Assembly (NCBI GenBank): GCA_963678705.1
Contig: OY783208.1
Location: 2,046,001-2,110,000 of the forward strand
DNA: 64,000 bases
Reading direction: 5' to 3'
DNA from: Panorpa germanica
Lineage: Eukaryota; Arthropoda; Insecta; Mecoptera; Panorpidae
The notes below the pieces were generated by a model. The model was not told the origin of the DNA and ran no database searches. It saw only the letters and a list, made by a program, of their open reading frames with translations. This document shows positions 43,400 to 53,735 of this stretch, in pieces; position 1 is the first letter of the stretch; each line of letters starts with the position of its first letter. The position numbers and the translations under genes were made by a program.

Positions 43400-43890
43400 A
43401 TATGTACAACATTGTTTATTGTGTGAAAATTTGAAGTCGATTGGAGTAAAACTGTCGGAGATATAGAGTTTTAAGTCTTCACCTCTCTGGTCTGGTTTCG
43501 TCTTTCTTTGAAACTTTTAAACGCGTTTTTCTCACACTTAGCTTTTTCAGAGTCGATGTCCTCTCTAGCTCAAAATCTACTGCACCGATCCTTTTGAAAT
43601 TTTGCACACTCTTTCTTTATATAAATGCCGAGGTAACGCTGTCGAGTCTTTTTTGTAGAAAATTATCAACTAATGAAATCATTTTGGTTTTTTGATTTCA
43701 AATAATCCAGTGATGAGTTATGAGTTACTTTTTTCGTGACGTCACCGGAGATTCGCTGTCAATGGCTCATTTCTTGATATTTATTTATGAAAATTTCAAA
43801 AAGTATTCTTTAAATGTTATTTTATCATGTAGTAATTATAGAAATAATTATATATCAACTGTGTCGTCAAAAAACATTATTGAAAATATG
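43400..43890 (-). repeat. R-E repeat, copy 6
   Basis: Inverted relative to 42285-42795. TGACGTCA at 43737-43744. With copy 5 it makes a pair of inverted R-E around 43.1 kb. Confidence 0.8.
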
Positions 43891-44360
43891 TTCTATGTAT
43901 AAAATGTGTTGTATGTATATAAAATAGTTTCTATGTCGTCCATAACTGCTTGTAAGAGCCTTGCAATTAAACGAGGGATTCTTAGAAATAATTTGTTGTC
44001 CACTGTGGTGTTTTTTATGATTTCTAATAAATTGGACAACTTGGTGATATAAAACAGAGCATTTCGGAATGACAAGATGTTATTAATCCACAAATTACAA
44101 GAAGTAATCATGAAGGACAACCAATTACTCTAAATATTGTTACTGTCACTACGACAAATTACTGACAACATTTCAGAACATATTATTGTTCCACGATATT
44201 TCATTTACTGTTACAAAACATCAGCTGATAGTTAACTTTATCAGTACATGTAATATACATTTCTAGAATTTAAGATATTGTTCATAACACAAATTAAAGT
44301 GTGTCTAACCAATCTTTAACAAATTTATAGTGAATTGAATGGAGTCTATGAAATTTTAAC
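43891..44360. other. Unique AT-rich DNA
   Basis: A scrap at 44245-44290 (CAGTACATGTAATATACATT) recurs inverted at about 55615-55645. No gene. Confidence 0.4.
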
Positions 44361-44364
44361 TTAA

Positions 44365-45018
44365 AGGGAGACGATACTTGGTCATTTTTAATTCGCGAAA
44401 TATAGATGGCGATACTATACAGCAGGTTAAATATTATTAAAACAACCATGTTTTTTTATGTTTAAATCGTTTTATGTAAGTAACTATAAACGCGAATCAA
44501 AATCTAAAGCTGCAATTAGTTAGATGAATAACGTATCTACATTTTAAGTTTTCTTCCACTGACTTCTAATGAGTTGGAACGGCAAAAATAACTTTTGAAA
44601 ATGATATCTGCTATAATTTCTAGTTAAACTCCAATTTTTATATGACTGGGATATTATCGAATTCTCTATATATTTTTAAGTCTTAAGCGTAAGTTTGAAA
44701 ACCATTATAAATGTTATATACTTTTTGACAAACCCTTAGAAATGTTACCAGTCCTATAAAAATTGGAATTTAACTAGAAAATATAGCAAACTTATTTTTG
44801 AGGTTCCAACTCATTAAAAGTCAGTGGAAGAAAGCTTAAAATGTAGATACGTTATTCATCTAACTAATTGCAGCTTTAGATTTTGATTCGCGTTTATAGT
44901 TACTTACATAAAACGATTTAAGCATAAAAGAACCTGGTTTTGTTGATAATATTCAACCTGCTGTTTAGTATCGCCAATTATATTTCGCGAATCAAAAATG
45001 GCCAAGTATCGTTTCCCC
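44365..45018. mobile_element. R-B foldback element, longest copy, TTAA-flanked
   Basis: TTAA at 44361-44364 and 45019-45022. Two inverted arms of about 270 bp around a 100-bp centre (GAATTCTCTATATATTTTTA). 654 bp. No ORF. Confidence 0.85.
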
Positions 45019-45189
45019 TTAAGGCGCCAGGCCGGTGGTCTAGAATTTTCAAAAAATCAATTTTGTTTTTGATATTTCGAAAGTACAGTCTTTTAAGAAT
45101 ATTTTGTTCAATTTTTCTAAAAATATTGCCAATAGTTTCGTTTCTACAGCCGTTTTAGCATATACCAATAGCCATATAACCATAGCATA

Positions 45190-45400
45190 ACACATGGTTA
45201 ATGAAGAGGTTTTCGCTGAAACTGAGGCCTATTTTGAGGCAAAAGATAAATCGTTCTACAAAAGTGGTATTGAAATGTTAGAGCGGCGCTGGAATGATTG
45301 CGTTGCTCTTGATGGAGATTACGTTGATGAATAAAGATAATTTTGAACCAAAAAAACTGTGTTTTCTTTGTTAGGCCCTGGACTTTTCAGCCCATGTGTT
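45190..45400 (+). mobile_element. Mariner M2 remnant, last 46 codons and 3' end
   Basis: AATGAAGAGGTTTTCGCTGA ... translates NEEVFAETEAYFEAKDKS, 'GIEMLERRWNDCVALDG', then stop, as in 58830-58961. The 3' inverted repeat TTAGGCCCTGGACTTTTCAG ends at CCCA. Of the 5' inverted repeat only about ATGG is left. The fragment interrupts R-G sequence that reads on at both sides. Confidence 0.85.
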
Positions 45401-45998
45401 ATAATCTTATTTATCTCAAAACTACATTTTTCGGCATGGTGTTGTAGAACAAGAGAAAACTAGTCAACCGAATCGTCTGAAATTTTAATATGTTATTCAC
45501 AACATCAATAGCTATGGTTGGAACTAGAATCATTTTTTTATTTCAATAATTTCGTATTTTTTTCATTAAATAACTGTACTCATACTAATTAATCATTTTC
45601 TTGGTTTTTATTGCTCAGATAAATAGAAGAGTTAAAATCGGTAACACCGTCCAGGTCCAATTTTTTGACAGGCGCCAGTTTTTCAAAATACCTATTTAAC
45701 AATATTTTCATTCATTGTATTATTTTATTATTTATTTTGTCCAGATTAAAATGTCAGACACGAGTTTCTCTTTTATTTCTCTTTGTTGTCTCCAACAAAT
45801 GTTAATCCTATTTTAGCACCTTTACCCTAACCTGCAGGATTTTCATGTTTATAATTTCTATTTTAAGTAAACATGATAACAAATACTCGTGCCAATTATC
45901 CTAAATGAGAAGGTTTTATAACAGCAATAAAACTATTTGAAGTTTCCCGGGTCTGTATTCTTTAAAATAACCCGTTGTCCCGTAGACAATGCACTTAA

Positions 45999-46285
45999 GG
46001 TGAACCGATACTTGACTATTTATCATTCCCGAAATATAGGTGACGAAACTGTACAGCAGGTTAAATATTATCAAAAAAACCATGTTTTTTTTATGTTTAA
46101 ATCGTTTTATGTCAGTAACTATAAACGCGAATCAAAATCTAAAGCTGCAATTAGTTAGATGAATAACGTATCTACATTTTAAGCTTTCTTCCACTGACTT
46201 TTAATGAGTTGGAACCGCAAAAATAAGTTCTGAAAATGAATATTGCTATATTTTGTAGTTAAATTCCAATTTTTACATGCATGGA
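45999..46285 (+). mobile_element. R-B arm in arm 1
   Basis: TTAA at 45995-45998, then GGTGAACCGATACTTGAC. Only one arm; the inner end passes into R-G at about 46290. The same junction occurs at 52.33 and 53.90 kb. Confidence 0.75.
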
Positions 46286-46451
46286 ATGGTATGGTGTTGT
46301 AAAAAACAAAAACTATTCAACCGAATCGTCTGAAATATTAATATGTTATTCACAACATCAATAGCTATCGTTGGAACTAGAATCATTTTTTTATATCAAT
46401 AATTTCGTATTTTTTTCATTAAATAACTGTACTCATACTATTTAATAATTT

Positions 46452-46968
46452 TATTTTTACATGAAAGCCTGTACCTTAATCTACTTTTCTACAGCCATTA
46501 CAGTCTGATTCTTCATTGTATACGTTGTTTATTGAGTGTTTAAGATGCCTCCGACAATCGTGAGTCCCGCCGATTGTGAAGTACGGGCTGTTATACGATT
46601 TCTTAGTGCTAAAGGCGTAAAACCGATCGATATTCATCGTGAGATCTGTGAAGTTTACGGACAAAACATTATGAGTGATGGAATGGTAAGGAAATGGGTG
46701 AGAGCAGTAAGGGTATCGTTTTGCTGCATGACAATGCCCGTCCACATGTGGCGAATCGGATACAGTGGTTAACAAGTCAGGCGGCAGAATTTTATGAGGA
46801 GGGTATTCAAAAACTAGTGCCACGTTATGACAAGTGCCTCAATATTCACGGAAATTATGTAGAAAAGTAGATTAAGGTACAGGCTTTCATGTAAAAATAA
46901 AATTATTGCGATATCTTTGCACGTCTTTTTTTAATTCCAAAACGGTACTTACTTAAAAACACGCCTCG
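46452..46968 (+). mobile_element. Mariner M1 copy 2, rearranged and internally deleted
   Basis: The right end is as in copy 1 (…ACACGCCTCG, TA at 46969-46970). The left end is abnormal: the 5' terminal repeat is replaced by an inverted copy of the element's own 3' UTR (complement of TAGATTAAGGTACAGGCTTT at about 46460-46495). The same chimera occurs in copy 3, so it predates the inverted duplication. Confidence 0.85.
46545..46772 (+). pseudogene. Mariner M1 transposase, HTH fused to second-Asp segment
   Basis: The ATG at 46545 opens the same helix-turn-helix region as 9013. After GMVRKWVRA the deletion joins directly to the segment of the second catalytic Asp, GIVLLHDNARPHVANR, read in another frame, and then to QWLTSQAAEFYEEGIQKL ... 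NIHGNYVEK. First and third catalytic acids are gone. 75 residues in the open frame. No transposase activity expected; DNA binding possible. Confidence 0.8.
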
Positions 46969-47085
46969 TATATTTAAATTTTCAAGATGATCGTAAGACA
47001 AGTGATCTTCTTGTGGCACGTTCTCTGAATTTGGTCCAGATATCAGTAGATGTGGAGACTAATTTGTCAGCATCTATATTGTGTG

Positions 47086-47960
47086 TTACATACAGCAAAA
47101 AACCATAAAAATAAAAACACAGCTAGACTCAATTACACAAAAATATTTTTTATTATTTTTTTAGGTTATAATTTATTAAATTAGTTAGTAACTACACTAG
47201 CGCCACTCTGTATACAAAATCAATTGATAATATACCACCACTAGAATTACGTCATTGACATACATAGCTGTGTATACATATATAGTAATGAGAGTGACTG
47301 AGACAGATGTAAAAACTAAATAATAATTTTAGGCGCCGTAGTAATTGTGCATTCGAATGCATTTTAATATAGCACCAATGTGTTAGAGAGAGATAGGTGA
47401 TAAGTACAGAGTACAGAGATTAGAAACCTTTAATATTCATTTTTTGATTTTATATTTATATTTTTCACCCTGCGTGTGTACTTTGGGTTTTTTAAGGATC
47501 AGTTGAAATTTCAACTCCTACAGAGCGCCCTTCGCCTATGCCCTCTAAAAAATCTAGGTAGTGGTGGGCCCTAAATGCACTTTTTTGTTTTCCTCATTGT
47601 TTTACAGTTTTTTCATAGTTAGAATAAATGTTTTATGTAATCTAATATATTATTTCTTAGATTATATATATAGATTTTTTTTTATTAGTTCATCTTTTTA
47701 CTACAATAAGAAGTTTTTGAAGATGGGTGACCATTCCCCGTAAATTCTCTTTTTGACGCTATTTATTATTAATTAATATTAATTATTATTTCATAACTTT
47801 TGTATTTTCATCAATAAAAACTTATTTTGTGCCGAATAATCACCGTTCCGTTTATTATGACATGCCTGAATCCGTAAAATATTCCCCACTTTCAGGTGCA
47901 CAAATAATTCAACTTTTTGGAGCCCACGCCAAAGACACTATATTCTTTCGAAAGCTTATA
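47086..47960. other. Unique AT-rich DNA
   Basis: No gene. A short purine/pyrimidine-mixed patch at 47500-47580. TSD of the next element at 47961-47968. Confidence 0.4.
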
Positions 47961-47968
47961 GTCTAAGG

Positions 47969-49059
47969 CAGCGGTTCTCAAACTTTTTACTTCGAGCCCC
48001 CCTGCATAATCCAGCTGTAAGCCGAGCCCCCTACATGTAAGCGTACTATATATTATAAGTGAGTCGCATTTGACATTTTACAGTCAATTTTTATTTAGTT
48101 AAGCTTTACACATTAGCAATAGGTTTAATCGCAATCAAACAACAAATTCTATACAAACAATTACTGTTTATTTAATTATTTTAGCTACTATAGTACATAA
48201 TTGTTATTTGTAACTCAAAGCAATAATAATAAAAAGAGGTTCAGTGTGAAGGATGTGCTTGTTTTTTTTCTGCGCATAGTTTCTTGAAACGCGGTGTCAG
48301 TTCTGATAACGCTACTCTGAGATCCTTGGTCACATTCAGTCTTGAGCGATATTTACTCTGCCTGGAAGCTAAAGCAGAAAACCCAGTTTCACAAGAATAA
48401 GTGGTGGCGAATGGATGAGTATTGCAATGCCCTTTCACTCGAAATTGGGTATTCCTTTTGTACACCAATCCAGAAGGATGTGAGAAAAGATTCTTTAAAC
48501 TTTATTTCAAGCCCAGTGTTACCTTGGAGGTCAATGAGATTTTCTTTTTCCTTCATGTTGAGGGAGCACTCATCGACTGATGGTTTGAACGGGTTTTGAA
48601 TCCATGCCAAACCATCCAAGTTCTCATTAAAATATTTTTGAAAACGAGGTTTGAGAATTTCTAAGGGTTTCAGAAAGCATTTCTTTGCATTGGTTGGAAT
48701 AGTTTTGAGATCCATTTCTTCAATCATAATTTTAAGATTAGGAAATAGCTCCAAATTGTCACTTTTCAGACCGCCCTCGTACAAACTTAGCTTCATTACA
48801 AAGCTTTTCACCTTATCAGTCCATTGCAGAAGGTTTGCGTCTTTTTTCTGTATTTTCTGATAAACTAAAAAAAATAAAATGTTCGGCACTCTTACGACGT
48901 TGACTAAAAATTATACACTTGTTGTAATTTTAAAAATAAAAAGTTTGTTTTATTATTTTGTAAGTAAATATAAATAATTTTTCAACCAAGCTTTGGCCCC
49001 CCCCTGAGCCTTCATTGCGCCCCCCTTGGGGGTCGCGCCCCACACTTTGAGAACCGCTG
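47969..49059 (-). mobile_element. hAT transposon, internally deleted, 8-bp target duplication
   Basis: Terminal inverted repeats CAGCGGTTCTCAAACTTT at the left and its near-complement CACACTTTGAGAACCGCTG at the right, flanked by GTCTAAGG at 47961-47968 and 49060-49067. An 8-bp duplication and CAG-type ends are diagnostic of hAT. Subterminal C/G-rich CGAGCCCCC and GCGCCCCCCTTGG repeats match Charlie/ZBED-type elements. 1091 bp; autonomous relatives are 2.5-4 kb. Confidence 0.93.
48241..48889 (-). pseudogene. hAT transposase C-terminal half (ZBED5/FAM200-like)
   Basis: The frame 48389-48889 (166 residues) covers the part of the RNase H-like domain ending in IQNPFKPSVDE, LIDLQGNTGLEIKF and SFWIGVQKEYP, typical of the ZBED5/SCAND3-related hAT group. 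The dimerisation motif FATTYSCETGFSALASRQSK continues in a different frame to the stop at 48241 (…KKQAHPSH), so one frameshift lies near 48410-48430. The N-terminal zinc finger and first two catalytic regions are deleted. No activity is expected. Confidence 0.88.
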
Positions 49060-49189
49060 GTCTAAGGTAAAAAAGTCTACAACCGTTTTTCTTAATATTT
49101 GTTTGTTAAAAAGTTATGTTTTTTTTAACAATATTCACTATTGTTTCACTATTTGTGAATTTTTATTACCAATGGTTTTAAACTTTGGA

Positions 49190-49775
49190 CTTTAATGAAC
49201 TTAAATTGAAATCTTAAAAACCGGTTTTTTTACTAGAAAAAAACACGAAATTATTGAAATAAAAAATGATTCTAGTTCCAACGATAGCTATTGATGTTGT
49301 GAATAACATATTAATATTCCAGACGATTCGATCGACCAGTTTTTTTCTACAACACCATGCCGAAAAAAGTAGGTTTGAGATAAATGAGATTAAAGTTTTA
49401 AATATGCTATGGCTATATGGTTATTGATATATGCTAAAACGGCTGTAGAAACGAAGCTATTGGCAATATCCTTACAAAAATTTAACAGATTTTTATAACA
49501 AATCAAATTTTCATGAAGTTCCTGCATTACGTTTGGAATTTAAACCAATAAATGTGTATTCTCCATAAGAGCCCGTGTTCTAATTACTCAATTTTGATTT
49601 CGTTTCCAATAAAAACGGTGTGGTCATTTTTAAAATAATTACGTTCATATGATTTGTATTTAATGAAAGAATAATTAAGCAACGTTTTGTTTATTAGCAA
49701 GAACACAAGGTTCGCCATCCCTGCAACAGTCATTGGAATTTATTATTGTGTAGTTTTTTGATGTGTGATGATCAT
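49190..49775 (+). repeat. R-G element, copy with distal half
   Basis: From ACTTAAATTGAAATCTTAAA through TCCAACGATAGCTATTGATG, CTACAACACCATGCCG and 'CATGAAGTTCCTGCATTACG' to CATTGGAATTTATTATTGTG. Matches 63350-63940. Unclassified. Confidence 0.75.
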
Positions 49776-49812
49776 TGCATGATGTTGAGGGGCAGGGGAC
49801 AGGGGGGAAGCT

Positions 49813-50345
49813 TTATGATACTGCGTTAATAACTATATCCTGTTTATACATTGTAAATAATAACGTGTGATTTATGTTTTTATTTTGATATACACTGTCA
49901 ATAAGTGAACAAAATTTAAGTAAAAATGAACCATAAGATATTACAAAACATTCCGTAAAATAACTTACATTTCCTTGATAAAATATATTAAATTCAAAAT
50001 TCATAAAAATAAAAGTAATAATAAATAATATTATTATTATATTAATTTTGTGCCTTTCGGCTTTACAATCTACATTCTTAATACATTTCATACAATTTCA
50101 ACTTGAAATTAAACTTAAACTATTCTAGACCTTTTTATTTCCAAAAGTACTATCTGCTTCTTCTTTTCTTGATCCTCTTCCTTCATTCTCACCGTTTCCT
50201 GCTTCTCCTTCCTTATTGCCTGTATCTTCATCTATCACCTCTTGCCTTCCTTGTCTCCTCTCGATAAACCCTCTATTATCTTTTCCCTATCCTTCCTCTT
50301 CGTTTTCACTTCTCCACTTATGTAATAATAGATAATATAGTTTGA
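49813..50345 (-). mobile_element. LINE2 copy c, 3' UTR and tail
   Basis: Inverted copy of 2560-2935. The tail signature is the complement of TTGTAAAGCCGAAAGGCAC at about 50047-50067, followed by A/T repeats. No knuckle left. Confidence 0.75.
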
Positions 50346-50414
50346 ACCATTCAAAAAATTTTTTTTTAAAAACAAACTAAAAATATTTATATCTACTTAA
50401 CTACAGTCTAAATT

Positions 50415-50545
50415 ATTTTATTATTGTGCGAGTTTATTATTTCAATTTAAAAATAGAATTAAATATGAAATGTAATTACAAATTATTTTATTGGATTCAA
50501 ATCATACACACCAAAAGGACATCGGGGGGTAAACTCTCATCAAAC
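50415..50545 (+). mobile_element. Helitron H2 3'-end scrap
   Basis: TGCGAGTTTATTATTTCAAT ... CACACCAAAAGGACATCGGG, 'GGGTAAACTCTC': the 3' 130 bp of the 20.4-kb H2 type, inverted to it. Confidence 0.7.
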
Positions 50546-50585
50546 AAAAGTCATAATAGTTAAAAAATAAAATTCATTTTTTTAA

Positions 50586-50822
50586 GACTTCAGAGAAAAT
50601 GATACTTCTTTATCATTAATCATGTTCTCATTAATCTCTGATATTTTTCAATTTTTATTTTTATCTTTAAATTTAATTTTTAGATTTATTTTTACACAAA
50701 TAAATCACCCTTTAGCTATAGGATTAATTTTATTAATTCAAACTTTATTAATCTGTATAATTTCAGGATTAATTACAAAAACATTTTAAATTTCATTTAT
50801 TTTATTTTTAGTACATTTAGAA
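50586..50822 (+). pseudogene. nad6: Numt: mitochondrial trnP remnant and 5' part of nad6
   Basis: From ATT at 50643 the invertebrate mitochondrial code gives FQFLFLSLNLIFSFIFT, QMNHPLAMGLILLIQTLL, 'ICMISGLITKTF', a stop, then ISFILFLVHL. This is the N-terminal half of insect NADH dehydrogenase subunit 6 (the family has HPL-x-MGL-x-LLIQT and KTFW-x-SxILFL). The stop TAA at 50787-50789 stands where Trp is usual. Immediately upstream 50590-50642 has TCAGAGA...TCTCTGA, the acceptor stem of a minus-strand tRNA-Pro lacking its anticodon loop; trnP-nad6 is the standard insect gene order. Nuclear copy, non-functional. Confidence 0.85.
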
Positions 50823-50829
50823 AAAATTG

Positions 50830-51075
50830 TCTAAAGTTTATTTGTGTTTTATTAGAGCGATTATTGGTTCGAGTGACCACTATGCAAGAAGTTTCAAAGC
50901 AAGCCGACTCCTCTGTTCTTTGCATGTGTTGTGTCACAATACATACATACCATGTACCGATGCGACAGTACGTCAAGTCAAACTTGTGTACTGTAGAGTG
51001 TATTGGAGTTGTTTTGCACTAATATAATTTATCATGAGAGCAAACTTGTACTTTCATTTTTATCGATAAACTACT
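50830..51075 (-). repeat. R-M repeat, copy 2
   Basis: Inverted copy of 6988-7135. Contains TTTGCATGTGTTGTGTCACA and 'GTGTATTGGAGTTGTTTTGC'. Confidence 0.65.
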
Positions 51076-51220
51076 GTTCTTTCATTATCCTCCAGTGTAT
51101 TTGCTTGGTTACAATTCGCTTAAAACGCTTTCAGTATAAGAGCTGGCTTAAAATTGGATTTGTCGCTTGCAGTGTGCGACATGCCTTATTTAATATATAT
51201 CAAATCATATATATATGCTA

Positions 51221-51553
51221 CTAGCTGTCCCGGCCACGCGTTGCTGTGCCTAACGTAGCGCCATCTATTGAATATTTACTCAATCTAGTCAACAGATTTC
51301 GATTTACTCAACAGAATATTTACTCAATCTAGTCAACAGATGTCGCCATCATCGTCGCCCGATGTCATATGTCATATACAGATAATTAATAGACAAATAA
51401 TTAGCAATAAGATAAATAAATTGAGATGTAAGGTATCCTATCTTTCAAGTTTTATCAAACTGGACACAGTGTACAAATTTCATTAAAATCGGTTAAGTAG
51501 TTTAGGAGTCCATAGCGGACAACACAGTGACACGTAATTTATATATATTAAGA
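51221..51553 (-). mobile_element. Helitron H1 copy 2, complete
   Basis: Plus strand starts CTAGCTGTCCCGGCCACGCG after A (51220) and ends TATATATTAAGA before T (51554), so the minus strand reads A|TC...CTAG|T. 333 bp; 39777-40130 is the sister copy. Confidence 0.9.
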
Positions 51554-51940
51554 TATACCATGATAATTTAAAATTGCTACAAAAAAATAACTTTAATCAC
51601 GATTGTCTTGAAAATTTAAATATACATATTTATTAATGTCGTTTAAACGTAGAAACGTTTAAACGTAGTTCAATACTTCTAGCAGTACTAAACTTTAAGA
51701 TTTCGACGTTAAAATTTGCATTTGCAACATACGAACGCTAACCGACCTATGTTGAAACGGAAACGCATGTTTTGTGATACAACAATAGTCATCTTCTTTC
51801 GATTCTTTTGAAAAACTTAGAATCATTCATTGAGATTATGACAAATATTGTCGTGTGAAGAAAATTACAGCAAGCGTTCGTTTGTTTGTGAAATATGTTA
51901 AAAGTGTACAGCTCGAAAATTGACGGTATTTTGAGGATTG
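51554..51940. other. Unique AT-rich DNA
   Basis: A perfect 12-bp direct repeat of AAACGTAGAAACG / GTTTAAACGTAG at about 51645-51670. No gene. Confidence 0.4.
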
Positions 51941-53085
51941 TTTTTTAATAATGAAATTAATGAAAACGATATTTTAACTTTTTAGGCTTATTACTACACT
52001 TATTCTACATACAAAAAAATCATTTTTGAAATTAAAAATATTGTTAAGTATGTTAAAAACGGCGGTGAAGTAGACCCTGTCAAAAAATTGGGCCTGGACT
52101 GTGTTGCCGATTTTGGTTCTTCTATTTATCTGATAAATAAAAACTAAGAAAATTATTAATTAGTATGAGTACAGTTATTTAATGAAAAAAATACGAAATT
52201 ATTGAAATAAAAAAATGATTCTAGTTCCAACGATAGCTATTGATGTTGTGAATAACATATTAAAATTTCAGCCGATTCGGTTGAATAGTTTTTGTTTTCT
52301 ACAACACCATACCATTCCATGCATGTAAAAATTGGAATTTAACTAAAAAATATAGCAATATTCATTTTCAAAATAATTTTTGCGATTCCAACTCATTAAA
52401 AATTAGTGGAAGAAAGCTTAAAATGTAGATACGTTATTCATCTAACTAATTGCAGCTTTAGATTTTGATTCGCGTTTATAGTTACTTACATAAAACGATT
52501 TAAACATAAAAAAAACATGGTTTTTTTGATAATATTTAACCTGCTGTATAGTATCGCCATCTATATTTCGGGAATGATAAATAGTCAAGTATCGGTTCAC
52601 CTTAAGTGCATTGTCTACGGGACAACGGGTTATTTTAAAGTAGACAGACCTGGGAAACTTCAAATAGTTTTATTGCTGTTATAAAACCTTCTCATTTAGG
52701 ATAATTAGCACGAGTATTCGATATCATGTTTACTTAAAATAGAAATTATAAACATGAAAATCCTGCAGGTGAAAGTAAAGGTGCTACATTTGTACATTTG
52801 TTGGAGACAACAAAGAGAAATAAAAGAGAAACTCGAGTCTGACATTTTAATCTGGACAAAATAAATAATAAAATAATACAATGAATGAAAATATTGTTAA
52901 ATAGGTATTTTGAAAAACTGGCGCCTGTCAAAAAATTGGACGTGGACGGTGTTACCGATTTTAACTCTTCTATTTACCTGAATATTAAAAACCAAGAAAA
53001 TTATCAATTAGTATGAGTACAGTTATTTAACGAAAAAAATACGAAATTATTGAAATATAAAAATGATTCTAGTTCCAACGATAGC
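51940..53085 (+). repeat. R-G and R-B composite unit, copy 1 (with proximal R-G)
   Basis: 51940-52330 is R-G (matching 63050-63480, except that the 63310-63400 insert is absent). 52330-52601 is an R-B arm ending at TTAA. 52605-53000 is the link segment (GACAACGGGTTATTTTAAAG, GAAAATCCTGCAGGT, 'CTGGCGCCTGTCAAAAAATT'), and a second R-G start follows. The unit of about 0.87 kb recurs at 53755-54640 (direct) and 45545-46440 (inverted). Confidence 0.75.
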
Positions 53086-53210
53086 TATTATAACACACAA
53101 TATAGATGCTGACAAATTAGTCTCCACATCTACTGATATCTGGACCAAATTCAGAGAACGTGCCACAAGAAGATCACTTGTCTTACGATCATCTTGAAAA
53201 TTTAAATATA

Positions 53211-53735
53211 CGAGGCATGTTTTTAAGTAAGTACCGTTTTGGAATTAAAAAAAGACGTGCAAAGATATCGCAATAATTTTATTTTTACATGAAAGCCTGT
53301 ACCTTAATCTACTTTTCTACATAATTTCCGTGAATATTGAGGCACTTGTCATAACGTGGCACCAGTTTTTGAATACCCTCCTCATAAAATTCTGCCGCCT
53401 GACTTGTTAACCACTGTATCACAACTGTTTTGACTTCGTATGGAGTTACGTCGTCGTGCGGCCATCTTTAAATGCTCTCACCCATTTCCTTACCATTCCA
53501 TCACTCATAATGTTTTGTCCGTAAACTTCACAGATCTCACGATGAATATCGATCGGTTTTACGCCTTTAGCACTAAGAAATCGTATAACAGCCCGTATTT
53601 CACAATCGGCGGGACGCACGATTGTCGGAGGCATCTTAAACACTCAGTAAACAACGTATACAATGAAGAATCAGACTGTAATGGTTGTAGAAAAGTAGAT
53701 TAAGGTACAGGCTTTCATGTAAAAATAAAATTATT
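53211..53735 (-). mobile_element. Mariner M1 copy 3, same chimeric end as copy 2
   Basis: The 3' terminal repeat CGAGGCATGTTTTTAAGTAA starts at 53211 after TA. At the other side the 5' terminal repeat is missing, and an inverted 3' UTR piece (TAGATTAAGGTACAGGCTTT) ends the element at about 53735. Confidence 0.85.
53446..53634 (-). pseudogene. Mariner M1 transposase HTH, third deletion form
   Basis: ATG at 53634; HTH region as in the other copies (one Ser to Arg and one Val to Ile change). Deletion junction after FKDGRTTT leads into VTPYEVKTVVIQW in another frame and the C-terminus GIQKLVPRYDKCLNIHGNY. The catalytic acids are all missing. The junction differs from copies 1 and 2. Confidence 0.8.

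Larger units (their letters stand above)
45030..47085 (-). repeat. Arm 1 of a large inverted duplication (R-G + R-B + M1)
   Basis: Read in reverse, about 45145-47085 matches 53085-54815 in the same order: TCTCCACATCTACTGATATC flank, mariner M1, R-G piece, R-B arm, GACAACGGGTTATTTTAAAG link, R-G. Arm 1 alone has the mariner M2 piece at 45190-45400. The two arms are separated by about 6 kb. Confidence 0.8.

Noticed and set aside
50586-50642. Functional tRNA gene at the numt
   Set aside because: The acceptor stem is present but the anticodon loop (TGG) and part of the T arm are missing; remnant only.
53440-53703. Plus frame of 87 residues (and 8950-9216, 46476-46823 minus frames) with FYAFSTKKSYNSPYF
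   Set aside because: Exact antisense of the mariner HTH coding sequence in all three copies.
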